Positions 52,526-61,961 of a stretch of 64,000 nucleotides of DNA are shown here, one piece after another. This DNA is from Clostridia bacterium (lineage in GTDB: Bacteria; Bacillota; DTU086): NCBI GenBank assembly GCA_012523575.1, contig JAAYIF010000032.1:85963-149962 (forward strand), written 5' to 3'. Numbering within the stretch: the first letter of the stretch is position 1; every line of letters begins with the position of its first letter. The notes beneath the pieces were generated by a model that was given only the letters and a program-made list of their open reading frames with translations, was not told the origin of the DNA and made no database searches. A program made the position numbers and the translations under genes.

Positions 52526-53644
52526 ATGGCTGTACGTACTGAGGGCTTATTCAAAAAGGTGTGCATCATTGGTGTGGGTCTCATAGGCGGCTCCCTAGGG
52601 ATGGCCCTAAAATACCGCAGGGCGGCTGACCATATTGCAGGATATGATACAAATGAAGGGGTGCTTAAAAAGGCCGAAGAGCTGGAGGCAGTGGACAGGG
52701 GATATTCCAATTTAGCTGAAGCGGTAAAAGAAGCTGAGCTGATTATTTTAAGCACCCCCCTGGATTTTTTTCAGGATACTGCCAGGAATATACTTCCTTT
52801 TATTAGAGAAGATGCAGTGGTTACCGATACAGGCAGTACTAAGGCTTGTATTGTGGAAAGGCTGGAAAAAGTTTTTTCCAGTAGGGGTTCCTTTGTGGGA
52901 GGCCACCCCATGACCGGTTCGGAAAAGGGCGGTATTGAAGCAGCAGACAGATACCTTTTTGAAAATGCCGTTTATGCCATTACCCCTACGGAAAACACCG
53001 GCAAAAGGGCAGTGACAAAGGTTACCCTGCTGGCAGAAATTATCGGTTCCCGTCCCATATTTTTAAGTCCCCAGGAGCATGATGCTGTGGTTGCAGCGGT
53101 AAGCCACGTTCCCCATATTGCGGCATCGGGGCTGGTTCTAACCCTTGGTGAGCTGGAAAAGAGGCACCCCTGTGCCCCCGTCCTTGCCGCAGGGGGTTTT
53201 AGGGATACCACCCGAATAGCTGAGGCCGACCCGAAATTATGGGAACAGATATGCTTTTCCAACAAGATTAAAGTCATTGAAGTTCTTGAAAATTATATCA
53301 ATAACCTTAATCGTATTAAGAAACACTTGAAGGAAAATAATAGAAATGATTTTAGGGAAGCCCTGGCTCAAGCGAAGGAACAGAGAATGAAAATTCCTTC
53401 AAAAATGAAGGGTATCCTTCCTTCTTTATTCGAAATTGTGGTGGTGGTTCCCGATCGGCCCGGGGTTATAGGTTTTTTGGGAACTCGTTTGGGAAGCAAA
53501 GGTATCAATATAATAGATATTGAAATACTGCGGGTACGGGAGGGAGAAGGGGGAACCATACGCTTGGGTTTTCAAAGTGAAGAAGCCAGGGAAAAAGCTG
53601 TGGAAGCCTTAAAGGAAGAAAATATTTTTGTGAGAAAACTGTAA
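52526..53644 (+). CDS. tyrA: Prephenate dehydrogenase with ACT domain
   Basis: TyrA oxidises prephenate to 4-hydroxyphenylpyruvate with NAD+. The Rossmann motif IGVGLIGGSLG is at the N-terminus, the active-site region is GGHPMTGSEKGG, and the C-terminal ACT domain (VVVPDRPGVIGFLGTRLG) is complete. ATG 52526 behind GGGTGA is preferred to GTG 52517. Confidence 0.96.
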   Translation: MAVRTEGLFKKVCIIGVGLIGGSLGMALKYRRAADHIAGYDTNEGVLKKAEELEAVDRGYSNLAEAVKEAELIILSTPLDFFQDTARNILPFIREDAVVTDTGSTKACIVERLEKVFSSRGSFVGGHPMTGSEKGGIEAADRYLFENAVYAITPTENTGKRAVTKVTLLAEIIGSRPIFLSPQEHDAVVAAVSHVPHIAASGLVLTLGELEKRHPCAPVLAAGGFRDTTRIAEADPKLWEQICFSNKIKVIEVLENYINNLNRIKKHLKENNRNDFREALAQAKEQRMKIPSKMKGILPSLFEIVVVVPDRPGVIGFLGTRLGSKGINIIDIEILRVREGEGGTIRLGFQSEEAREKAVEALKEENIFVRKL

Positions 53645-53668
53645 CCGGATAATATGGGGGTGCAGCCC

Positions 53669-54985
53669 TTGGAAATAAAGATTAGCCGGGCCGATTCTTT
53701 AAAGGGAGAAATAGAAGTGCCCGGGGATAAATCCATCTCTCACCGAGCAGTAATGCTTGGTGCCTTAGCTGAGGGAATTACGGAAATTAAAGGGTTCCTT
53801 TTTGGAGAAGATTGCCTTTCTACCATCAGATGTTTCCGCCGACTGGGCGTTAAAATCGAGGTAATCAATGAAAACCATGTGAAAATATATGGTGAGGGAC
53901 TCCATGGGCTTTCGGAACCGGAGGACGTTCTGGATGCCGGAAACTCCGGAACCACCATGAGACTCCTTTTGGGGATACTTTCGGGGCAGAAGTTTTATTC
54001 CGTTTTGACCGGAGATGCTTCCCTGAGGAAGCGCCCAATGGACCGGGTGATAAAGCCCCTCCAAAGGATGGGAGCAAAGATAAGGGCCAGGAATAAGGAT
54101 TCTTTAGCCCCTATATCGGTGCTGGGAAATGATTCTTCTGTGCTTAAACCCATAGAATACGAGACGCCAGTTGCCAGTGCCCAGGTTAAGTCCGCGCTGC
54201 TTTTGGCCGGGCTTTTTTGTGAAGGAACCACGATGGTTTCGGAAAAAGTAAGAACCAGGGATCATACGGAACGGATGCTTAAAGCCTTTGGGGCAGATAT
54301 TTCGATGGAGGACGGAGGAAAGCGTATCCTTCTTAAAGGTCTGTCAAAATTAAAGGGCGCTGAAGTTCAGATACCGGGGGATATTTCTTCGGCATCTTTT
54401 TTTATTGCTGCAGGATGTTTGGTCCCGGATTCAGAAGTAATAATATCCAATGTAGGGATAAACTTTACCCGTACCGGAGTTCTGGACGTCCTGTCTTCCA
54501 TGGGGGCAGATATTGAATTAATAAATAAAAGAATGCTCTGCGGTGAACCCGCAGCTGACATAGTTGTAAAATACAGCCCCTTAAGGGCAGTGGAAATTTC
54601 CGGTGAAATCATTCCCAGAGTCATCGACGAAATACCAATTTTGGCCGTTGCCGCGTGCAGGGCACATGGTACGACGTTAATAAGGGATGCAGCTGAGCTG
54701 AGGATTAAGGAAACTGACCGTATTGGAATCATGGCTGCTGAACTAAGAAAGATGGGCGCAAAGATTAAAGAAATGGATGACGGCATGATAATTGAAGGGC
54801 CGGTTGATTTAAAAGGTGCCAGGGTAAACAGCCACGGCGATCATAGAATAGCTATGGCTCTGGCTGTAGCCGGCCTTGTTGCAAAGGGTGAAACCATCAT
54901 TGAAGATGCCCAGTGCGCTGCTGTATCCTTTCCGAACTTTTATGAAATTCTTAGAGAGTTAACGGGAACAGCCGGGGGGAAGTAA
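53669..54985 (+). CDS. aroA: 3-phosphoshikimate 1-carboxyvinyltransferase (EPSP synthase)
   Basis: AroA joins shikimate 3-phosphate and phosphoenolpyruvate. It has VPGDKSISHRAVMLGAL, DAGNSGTTMRLLLGIL, RKRPMDRVIKPL and KETDRI, with active-site residues conserved. TTG 53669 follows GGGGGTG at good spacing; ATG 53654 has no such site. The NSGTTMRL form resembles class II enzymes, which are often less sensitive to glyphosate; that is only an inference. Its stop abuts cmk. Confidence 0.96.
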   Translation: MEIKISRADSLKGEIEVPGDKSISHRAVMLGALAEGITEIKGFLFGEDCLSTIRCFRRLGVKIEVINENHVKIYGEGLHGLSEPEDVLDAGNSGTTMRLLLGILSGQKFYSVLTGDASLRKRPMDRVIKPLQRMGAKIRARNKDSLAPISVLGNDSSVLKPIEYETPVASAQVKSALLLAGLFCEGTTMVSEKVRTRDHTERMLKAFGADISMEDGGKRILLKGLSKLKGAEVQIPGDISSASFFIAAGCLVPDSEVIISNVGINFTRTGVLDVLSSMGADIELINKRMLCGEPAADIVVKYSPLRAVEISGEIIPRVIDEIPILAVAACRAHGTTLIRDAAELRIKETDRIGIMAAELRKMGAKIKEMDDGMIIEGPVDLKGARVNSHGDHRIAMALAVAGLVAKGETIIEDAQCAAVSFPNFYEILRELTGTAGGK

Positions 54986-55666
54986 ATGAAGCCGAATATT
55001 GCCATTGACGGACCCGCAGGTGCGGGCAAAAGCACCATTGCCAAAAAACTGGCTGAAAAACTCGGCTACTTATACATTGATACTGGGGCTATGTACAGGG
55101 CCCTCACTTACTGCGCCCTTAAAAAAGGCGTAAATATTAATGATCAGGAAAAACTTACGGATTTAGCTAAGAGGGTAGACATCTTTCTTTCCGCTAATGA
55201 GGATGGACAGCTTAAGGTTTACTGCGACGGGGAAGATGTAACTCCGCACCTTAGGGATCCTAAGGTTTCCCAGTGTGTTTCCAGGGTTGCCGAGGTGCCG
55301 GGAGTGCGTCATAGAATGGTTGAGCTTCAGAGAAAAATGGCTTCCGCCGGTGGAGTTATAATGGATGGCCGGGATATTGGAACATACGTGCTCCCCGAAG
55401 CCCAGCTAAAGTTCTTCATTACCGCTGACCTTGGGGAAAGGGCCCGCCGAAGGCTGAAGGATCTGGAAAAACAAGGATATGAAGGGGATTTGGAAGAAGT
55501 AAAGAAAGAAATAGCCATGCGGGACGATAAGGACAGCACTAGGGCTTTTGCGCCTCTCAAAAAAGCCGAAGATGCCGTACTTATAGATACAACGGATTTA
55601 ACCGTAGACCAGGTACTGCAGCTTATTTTTAAAGTCATCCGGGAGAGGGTAAAAAATGATGTATAA
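54986..55666 (+). CDS. cmk: Cytidylate kinase
   Basis: Cmk phosphorylates CMP and dCMP. The P-loop is DGPAGAGKSTIAKKLA, DTGAMYRALTY is the nucleoside-binding region, and MDGRDIGTYVLP and DSTRAFAPL are present. It starts one base after aroA ends. The aroA-cmk-plsC-ispH order is conserved in Clostridia. Confidence 0.97.
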   Translation: MKPNIAIDGPAGAGKSTIAKKLAEKLGYLYIDTGAMYRALTYCALKKGVNINDQEKLTDLAKRVDIFLSANEDGQLKVYCDGEDVTPHLRDPKVSQCVSRVAEVPGVRHRMVELQRKMASAGGVIMDGRDIGTYVLPEAQLKFFITADLGERARRRLKDLEKQGYEGDLEEVKKEIAMRDDKDSTRAFAPLKKAEDAVLIDTTDLTVDQVLQLIFKVIRERVKNDV

Positions 55667-56246
55667 ACTGGGAAAAGTCCTTTTTGCTTCCCTTTTTACA
55701 TATTTATGCCGCTGGAAAGTGAGGGGAGCTAATAATGTTCCCAAGGAGGGACCCGTAGTTATTGTTTCCAATCATTTAAGCCTTTGGGACCCCATGGCTG
55801 TGGGAGCTGCCATTGAACGAAGGATTTATTTCATGGCTAAAGCTGAGCTTTTTAAATATCCCATTGTGGGACTTATTGTCAAATCATGGGGGGCTTTTCC
55901 GGTAAGAAGGGGGCATCTGGACAGGGAAGCTTTGAAAAATGCCATGAAGGTGCTCAAAAGAGGAGATGTTTTGGGAATTTTCCCCGAAGGAAAGAGAAGT
56001 CCTTCGGGAAAACTCCAGAAGTTTAAACCAGGAGCCGTTTCCTTGGCTGCAAAATACGGTGCTCCCATTGTTCCCGTTGGTTTGATAGGAACAAAAAAAA
56101 TTTTTTCCCGGGGTTGGTTCAGAACCTTTGAAGTTAACATTGGGGAGCCCATACCTACGGAAGAATTTAAAGATAAAGGTTCAGATATTGAAAAGCTAAA
56201 TAAAATAGTTTGGGAGAAGGTTGCTGAATTAAGCGGCCAGTTATAA
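55656..56246 (+). CDS. plsC: 1-acyl-sn-glycerol-3-phosphate acyltransferase
   Basis: PlsC makes phosphatidic acid at the membrane. The acyltransferase motif NHLSLWDPM (HX4D) and FPEGKRSPSG are intact. Length 196 aa. It overlaps cmk by 11 nt. The 160-bp gap afterwards holds only a small hairpin. Confidence 0.95.
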   Translation: MMYKLGKVLFASLFTYLCRWKVRGANNVPKEGPVVIVSNHLSLWDPMAVGAAIERRIYFMAKAELFKYPIVGLIVKSWGAFPVRRGHLDREALKNAMKVLKRGDVLGIFPEGKRSPSGKLQKFKPGAVSLAAKYGAPIVPVGLIGTKKIFSRGWFRTFEVNIGEPIPTEEFKDKGSDIEKLNKIVWEKVAELSGQL

Positions 56247-56348
56247 ATATACATTTTTCTTCCTTTTCTGAATCCGGTGTTATAAAAAGCCCAAATATTT
56301 GCAGGAGTTTCTCACTTTTTGAAGAAAGCTTATAATGTTTTACAAAAA

Positions 56349-56378
56349 ACCGTAAACTATCAATGAACGATTTACGGT
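56349..56378 (+). repeat. Small inverted repeat before ispH
   Basis: ACCGTAAA pairs with TTTACGGT around a 14-nt loop, 29 nt before the ispH start. Possible transcript structure or protein site; no T-run follows. Confidence 0.4.
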
Positions 56379-56406
56379 GAAAAATATGTCGGATCGGTGT
56401 TACTGA

Positions 56407-58662
56407 ATGGAAATTATCATAGCTGATTATGCTGGGTTCTGTTTCGGGGTTAAAAGGGCAATCGAACTGGCTGAAAAGACCATAAAAAGCAGTGATAAGC
56501 CGGTATACTCATTGGGACCTTTAATACACAATCCCCAAGTTGTGGAAAAGTTTGAAAAGCTGGGACTAAAAAACACAGCGGGAATTGAAGATATAACCGA
56601 AGGAACCCTTATTATTAGATCCCACGGGGTAGCTCCGGAAATTTTTGCTAAAGCGGAAGAAAAAAACCTAAAACTGGTTGACGCTACCTGCCCCTTTGTT
56701 AGAAGGGCCCAGAAACTGGTACAGAATTTAAAGGAAAATGGATACCAGGTTGTGGTGGTGGGTGACAAAAATCACCCTGAGGTTATTGCCCTTGTGGGAT
56801 GGGCCGATAATGAGGCAATAGTAGTAAAAAATGAAGAGGAAGCATTAAAGGTTTCACAGTATCCCAAAATCGGTGTTGTGGCTCAGACAACCCAGAGGGA
56901 AGATAATTTTAACAGGGTTGTTTCGGTTTTAAGAAATAAGGCAGAGGATTTATTGGTTTATAATACCATTTGTCATGCCACCCGGGACCGTCAGGAGGCA
57001 GCCCGGGATTTAGCCCGGCGCGGTGATGTGGTAGTGGTGATTGGTGGCCATAACAGTTCCAATACCCGCAAATTAGCGGAGGTTTGTGCAGGAACGGGCA
57101 CCGTTACCTATCACATCGAAACAGCCGACGAGTTACAGTCCCTGTGGTTTAAAAATAAAAGGCGGGTTGGGGTAACCGCTGGAGCTTCAACCCCAGATTG
57201 GATTATTGAGGAGGTAGTTGGAAGAATGATGGAGTTTAATGAAAATTTAGAAGAGAAAATTGAAGAAGAGAATCAAAAAGATCTGGAAGATCAAACTAAA
57301 AGCGAGGGGGCCGCTATGGAACCCGAGCAGACCGGGGTTGAGGTTCCTGAGGCCGGTAATGAAGATGAAGGGGGAGAGGAAAAACTTTCTCTAGAATCTG
57401 AGGAAAAGGAAAGCGTTGTAGAAGATACTAACATGCAGGTGGAGGCCCACCTTGCTGAAAACCTAATAAATATTCACCGAGGTGACATTGTTAAGGGAAC
57501 CGTTGTTCAGATCAAAGAAAATGAGGTATTGGTGGATATTGGTGGAAAGTCCGAGGGAATCATTCCCCTGCATGAACTATCCTTAAAAAAGGTGAATGAC
57601 CCCAATGAAGTGGTAAATGTTGGGGATGAAATAGAGGTCCAGGTTCTCCGGCTAGAAAATGAAGAAGGAAACCCCGTTTTGTCAAAAAAACGGGCGGATA
57701 GAATAAGGGCATGGGAAATGCTGGAAGAAGCTTATAAAGAAGGAAATGAAGTGGAAGCCAAGGTCACAGAAGTGGTAAAGGGAGGTCTGCTGGTTGATCT
57801 AGGAATTCGAGGCTTTGTGCCAGCATCCCTTGTGGAAAGGGGTTACGTTGATGATTTAACCCAGTATGTGGGCCAAGATCTAAGGCTTAAGGTTATTGAA
57901 TTGGACAGAAGCAGAAACAAGGTTGTTCTGTCCCGGAAGGCTGTTCTTGATGAAGAGTTTGAAAGATTGCGTGAGGAAACCTGGAATTCCCTTGAGGAAG
58001 GCCAGGTAAGGAAGGGCGTCGTCAGAAGGATTACAGATTTTGGTGCCTTTGTTAATTTAGGTGGAGTGGACGGACTACTTCACGTTTCGGAAATTTCATG
58101 GGGGCGTGTGGACCACCCCTCAGACGTTCTTAAAGAAGGTCAGGAAATTGAGGTAAAGGTGCTCAATGTTAACAGGGAAGAGGGAAAAATGTCCTTAGGG
58201 CTCAAGCAGCTTCAGCCCAATCCCTGGAATACCGCTGAAGAAAAATATCCCGTGGGCAGTATTGTGGAAGGGAAAGTGCTTCGCATTGCACCCTTTGGAG
58301 CCTTTGTGGAAGTGGAGCCCGGCATTGAAGGATTGGTGCACATTTCTCAGCTTGCCGAGGAACACGTTGAAAAAACCGAAGACGTTGTTTCCATAGGAGA
58401 TAAAATCCCTGTAAAGGTGCTCAGTGTAGATTCTGAAGCCCAGAGAATGAGCTTAAGTCTGCGGCAGGCTTTAAGGGAAAAAGAAAGAGCTGCTAAAAGG
58501 GAAAACGACAAAAAGAAAGAAGCTGCTAAAAAAGAGGAAGCCACGGCTGAAAATAAGGAAAATAAAATTACCGCTGAACCTGAACCATTGGAAACAGGTG
58601 AGGGGATAAGCAAAATAGGAGACATTGTGGGGGATATATTAAAAAAAGAGGATTTTGAATAG
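56407..58662 (+). CDS. ispH: Fusion of HMBPP reductase (IspH) and ribosomal protein S1-like domains
   Basis: Residues 1-280 are IspH, the iron-sulphur enzyme that ends the MEP isoprenoid pathway: cysteines in AGFCFGVKRAI, DATCPFVRRAQ and ICHATRDRQEA, plus TAGASTPDWIIEEV. An acidic linker (about 285-350) leads to four S1 RNA-binding repeats (GDIVKGTVVQI, GNEVEAKVTEV, GQVRKGVVRRITDFGAFV, GSIVEGKVLRIAPFGAFV) and a lysine/glutamate-rich tail. This 751-aa fusion is known in Clostridia. The S1 part probably acts as ribosomal protein S1. Confidence 0.96.
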   Translation: MEIIIADYAGFCFGVKRAIELAEKTIKSSDKPVYSLGPLIHNPQVVEKFEKLGLKNTAGIEDITEGTLIIRSHGVAPEIFAKAEEKNLKLVDATCPFVRRAQKLVQNLKENGYQVVVVGDKNHPEVIALVGWADNEAIVVKNEEEALKVSQYPKIGVVAQTTQREDNFNRVVSVLRNKAEDLLVYNTICHATRDRQEAARDLARRGDVVVVIGGHNSSNTRKLAEVCAGTGTVTYHIETADELQSLWFKNKRRVGVTAGASTPDWIIEEVVGRMMEFNENLEEKIEEENQKDLEDQTKSEGAAMEPEQTGVEVPEAGNEDEGGEEKLSLESEEKESVVEDTNMQVEAHLAENLINIHRGDIVKGTVVQIKENEVLVDIGGKSEGIIPLHELSLKKVNDPNEVVNVGDEIEVQVLRLENEEGNPVLSKKRADRIRAWEMLEEAYKEGNEVEAKVTEVVKGGLLVDLGIRGFVPASLVERGYVDDLTQYVGQDLRLKVIELDRSRNKVVLSRKAVLDEEFERLREETWNSLEEGQVRKGVVRRITDFGAFVNLGGVDGLLHVSEISWGRVDHPSDVLKEGQEIEVKVLNVNREEGKMSLGLKQLQPNPWNTAEEKYPVGSIVEGKVLRIAPFGAFVEVEPGIEGLVHISQLAEEHVEKTEDVVSIGDKIPVKVLSVDSEAQRMSLSLRQALREKERAAKRENDKKKEAAKKEEATAENKENKITAEPEPLETGEGISKIGDIVGDILKKEDFE

Positions 58663-58700
58663 ATCTGAACTGGCTTAAAAAACTTCAAGGTAAATACGGA

Positions 58701-58728
58701 CCCTGCGCATTTAGCGCAGGGTTTTTTT
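58701..58728 (+). terminator. Intrinsic terminator after ispH/S1
   Basis: The stem CCCTGCGC/GCGCAGGG has a 5-nt loop and is followed by seven T. Confidence 0.9.
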
Positions 58729-58808
58729 ATGCCCTTTTCCTCTGAATAAATGCATTTTGTCAGGGGCAACATAAACTTTGAAAAAAAGACAACAAGGAGG
58801 AACAAAAG

Positions 58809-59525
58809 TTGCAGGGTTATCCCATAGGAACCATTGCTCTGGTAATAGTTGCAGCAGTTATATATTTAGGGCTTGCTCACAGAACACTGGACCGGCTTTA
58901 TTTAACCGATAAAGCGGCGCTGTTGGTTATAGCTGCAATGATTTTAGGCAGTTTTATAGATATACCCATACCCTTCGGGGGTATTGGGGCCTCCGTCAAT
59001 GTGGGAGGCGCCATTATACCCCTCATACTGGTACTGTATGTATTATCAAAGGCCGGGACTTCCGGTGAAAGGATTAGAGCCGTCCTTGCGGCAGTTATAA
59101 CCACCGCTGTGGTATTGAGCATTAATACCGTAATTTTAGGCGATGATCCCTGGCATGGGGGAAAGGATATTATTGACCCCCTTTACGTTTATCCTTTAGT
59201 TGCCGGGGGAACGGCATATATAGCAGGCAGATCCAGAAGAGCAGCCTTTATAGCCGCATTTCTTGGGGTGCTTTTGCTGGATATCATTGATTACCTGATA
59301 ATCGTGTTTTCCGGTGTTCCGGGCTCCGTAAGCATCGGCGGAGCAGGTATATTTGACGCTCTGGTGCTTTCGGGAATTGTGGCGGTGGGATTGGCTGAAA
59401 TTGTAGGTGAGACCCGTGAAAGGATACAGGGAGGTCCCGCGGTGGAAGGAAGAAATAAAGAACTTCTTGAGGGGTTGAAAAACAAAAACTATTTTGGCAA
59501 TGGGGGTGATGAAGATGAAAAATAA
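58809..59525 (+). CDS. DUF1614 membrane protein
   Basis: This 238-aa protein has about seven hydrophobic segments and a polar C-terminal tail. It fits the DUF1614 family by IPIPFGGIGASVNVGGAIIPL and VSIGGAGIFDALVLSG. Function unknown. The start is TTG behind AAGGAGG. It overlaps spoIIP, so it probably acts during sporulation. Confidence 0.65.
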   Translation: MQGYPIGTIALVIVAAVIYLGLAHRTLDRLYLTDKAALLVIAAMILGSFIDIPIPFGGIGASVNVGGAIIPLILVLYVLSKAGTSGERIRAVLAAVITTAVVLSINTVILGDDPWHGGKDIIDPLYVYPLVAGGTAYIAGRSRRAAFIAAFLGVLLLDIIDYLIIVFSGVPGSVSIGGAGIFDALVLSGIVAVGLAEIVGETRERIQGGPAVEGRNKELLEGLKNKNYFGNGGDEDEK

Positions 59526-60687
59526 TCGCACTTATAAAATCCTTGCGGTAATTGTTTTTATTTTTCTTTTGGGATTTATGGCTATTTGGGGAAAGGAAGA
59601 GCTTAAGACAGCTTTTAACATAAATCTAACCGGGGAAATAAACTGGGGTGTTGAGTGCGAACCCGGAACCTATTACACCATCTATGATCAAAGGGGCAAT
59701 ATAATTGAAAAAACCTCCAGAGTAGTAAACGTGGGAGATGAGTTCATCAACAAAGAAAATAACCACTATCGCGTCATAAAGGTAAAGGGATACAGGGCTG
59801 AAGCAGAATTATTGGGTAGGGAAAATATTGTTTGGGAAGTTAACGGTTCAAAAGAAACAGACGTTTTTGGCAGTGATTTTGAAATTCCCGCCCAGACAGG
59901 GGGAGTAAATAACCTCATTGCCGTTTATCATACCCACAGCGATGAATCCTATGTTCCCACCGACGGAACCGAGAGCATTCCCGGCTCAGGGGGTATTTTT
60001 AAAGTGGGTGGGATATTTTCCGAAAAACTTCGACGCCTGGGAGTAGAGGTTATTCATGACAGGAGAAGCCATGAACCCCATGACGCCAATGCATACAGGC
60101 GTTCCCGAAGAACTTCCACCAGACTGCTTCAGAAAAACCCCGCGGCAATCATTGATATACACCGGGACGGCGTTCCGGACCCGGACTTTTATAAGGAAAA
60201 CGTAGCAGGCCAGGAAGTATCCAATATCCGATTGGTAGTCGGCCGCCAAAATCCCAATATGCAGGCAAATCTTGATTTTGCCAAAAGGCTTAAAGGGTAT
60301 CTGGATGAAAAATATCCCGGTCTGGTAAAAGGGATCTATATGGCCAAGGGAAATTATAATCAAGACTTGTCTCCCCGATCCATTCTTGTAGAAGCGGGAA
60401 CCCATACTATTTCCCGGGAACGGGCCCAGCGGGGAATTGCTTTATTTGCCGAAGCCCTTCCCCCTGTACTGGGGATAACACCCGCCCCCACTCCCTATAA
60501 ACAGGAAGCTGCGGGGACCGGGGGAGACCTGGCCGCTGCTCTTTTCGTTATTCTATCCCTGATAATGGGAGCTGCCATTTATCTCGTTATAAGCACCGGC
60601 AGTATAGAGGGGGCAGTAAGGAAGCTGAAACAGTTTGTAACCGTTGAATGGACCAATTTCCTCGGAAAGAGGCTGAGGAGAAAATAA
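59515..60687 (+). CDS. spoIIP: Stage II sporulation protein P
   Basis: SpoIIP is the amidase/endopeptidase of the engulfment machine. An N-terminal membrane segment (ILAVIVFIFLLGFMAI) is followed by a domain with the zinc-type motif AVYHTHSDESYVPTDG, IIDIHRDGVPD, and ILVEAGTHTISRE. A C-terminal membrane segment (ALFVILSLIMGAAIYLVI) is an addition. ATG 59515 behind GGGGGTGATG is chosen over 59494. Length 390 aa. Its partner SpoIIM is at 12434. Confidence 0.92.
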   Translation: MKNNRTYKILAVIVFIFLLGFMAIWGKEELKTAFNINLTGEINWGVECEPGTYYTIYDQRGNIIEKTSRVVNVGDEFINKENNHYRVIKVKGYRAEAELLGRENIVWEVNGSKETDVFGSDFEIPAQTGGVNNLIAVYHTHSDESYVPTDGTESIPGSGGIFKVGGIFSEKLRRLGVEVIHDRRSHEPHDANAYRRSRRTSTRLLQKNPAAIIDIHRDGVPDPDFYKENVAGQEVSNIRLVVGRQNPNMQANLDFAKRLKGYLDEKYPGLVKGIYMAKGNYNQDLSPRSILVEAGTHTISRERAQRGIALFAEALPPVLGITPAPTPYKQEAAGTGGDLAAALFVILSLIMGAAIYLVISTGSIEGAVRKLKQFVTVEWTNFLGKRLRRK

Positions 60688-60713
60688 AAGGCAGGCTGTA
60701 TGGAGGAACTTAA

Positions 60714-61619
60714 ATGGAACAATATGGACTTACCCTTGCAGTGGGAATTGTTGTGGGTGTGCTGGCAAGGATTTGCATGCTGAGGTCCGATTATAGGCAT
60801 TTCCCCGGTTATCCCCATGGTTATGTCACGCACATATCCCTGGGGTTTATTGCTGCCTCACTGGGGGCCGTGGCAGTTCCTGCCTTGGTGGAAAAGGAAT
60901 TCACCGCAGTAACTTTTTTGGCCCTTGCAGCCCAGCAGTTTAGAGAGATTAGAAATATGGAGAGGGAAACCCTTACCCAGCTGGAAGAAAACGAACTGGT
61001 ACCCAGGGGAAAGGATCTCATTGAGGGAATAGCCCGGGTTTTTGAATCCCGCAACTATTTGGTTATAGCCGCTTCCCTCCAGGCAAGCTTCATAACGTAT
61101 TTTTTTGATGTAAAATGGGCGATTATTTCCTCGGCTATCTTGATTTGGATCTTTATGCGGTATCTGGCTACGGGACGTGTGGTGGGGGATATTGCAGAGG
61201 TTGTACCGTCAAAACCCTATTTCGGATATGCGGGCTATAAAACCCTTTTGATGATTGATGAAGTGGTAATTATGGAAGTGGGCTTGAAAGAAGCCAGGGA
61301 AAAAATTTTAAAGGAAAGCCTGGGAGTAATTATCAAACCCAAAGATGACAATGCCCGGGCAACACTGCATAATGTGGGGCAGAGGCAGGCAATACTCCAT
61401 ACAGTGGCTTCTCTGGTGGGCACAAAACGCGAAATAGGGGAGCTGGAATGGAGCCCCATTGCCCGCAAAAATATTGATACGGGGGAGATAGCTTTATTCA
61501 TAGTTCCCAATGAGCCCGATATAAAAGCCCTTATTCAGGCTGTAAAACTGACACCGGTGTTGGAAAGTGCGAGAACAACACCGCTGGAAAGCAGGCCCGG
61601 GAAAATGGCAGCGGATTAA
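60714..61619 (+). CDS. YIEGIA-domain membrane protein
   Basis: This 301-aa protein has two N-terminal hydrophobic segments and a middle pair, with the defining motif LIEGIARVFESRNYLV near residue 102. The C-terminal part is a soluble beta/alpha domain. Members occur in spore formers next to a small capping subunit, as here. The start has GGAGG upstream. Confidence 0.85.
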   Translation: MEQYGLTLAVGIVVGVLARICMLRSDYRHFPGYPHGYVTHISLGFIAASLGAVAVPALVEKEFTAVTFLALAAQQFREIRNMERETLTQLEENELVPRGKDLIEGIARVFESRNYLVIAASLQASFITYFFDVKWAIISSAILIWIFMRYLATGRVVGDIAEVVPSKPYFGYAGYKTLLMIDEVVIMEVGLKEAREKILKESLGVIIKPKDDNARATLHNVGQRQAILHTVASLVGTKREIGELEWSPIARKNIDTGEIALFIVPNEPDIKALIQAVKLTPVLESARTTPLESRPGKMAAD

Positions 61620-61654
61620 AGGATTGAGTTAATTTGGTTTTTGGAGGTGGGAAG

Positions 61655-61855
61655 TTGTCTAACGTTACAACCATTGGAGATATACTGGCGGTTATTGTCC
61701 TTGAGGAAGCCAAAAACAAAGTGGCAGGGGGCGCTCCCATTTTTATTGTCTGGGACAGGGAAGAACAGGAAAAACTTGCCCTTCTTTTAAGCAAAATTCT
61801 CAAAGCCATGGCCCATGATCTAGAAAACGGCGTGTTTATTCTAACCAGGCATTAG
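61655..61855 (+). CDS. Capping-complex subunit for YIEGIA
   Basis: This 66-aa protein (SNVTTIGDILAVIVLEEAKN, GGAPIFIVWDREEQEKLA) matches the small partner usually encoded directly after YIEGIA proteins. TTG 61655 follows GGAGGTGGG; the frame is open from 61634. Function not known in detail. Confidence 0.8.
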   Translation: MSNVTTIGDILAVIVLEEAKNKVAGGAPIFIVWDREEQEKLALLLSKILKAMAHDLENGVFILTRH

Positions 61856-61961
61856 GAAAAAGGCAAAAATAACGGAAAACTTGACTAGTTTTGATGTTTG
61901 TCGGATAATTTTATTTACAACGGATAAATAAGGTTTAATCTGGGAAAGCGGTGAATGGTGA

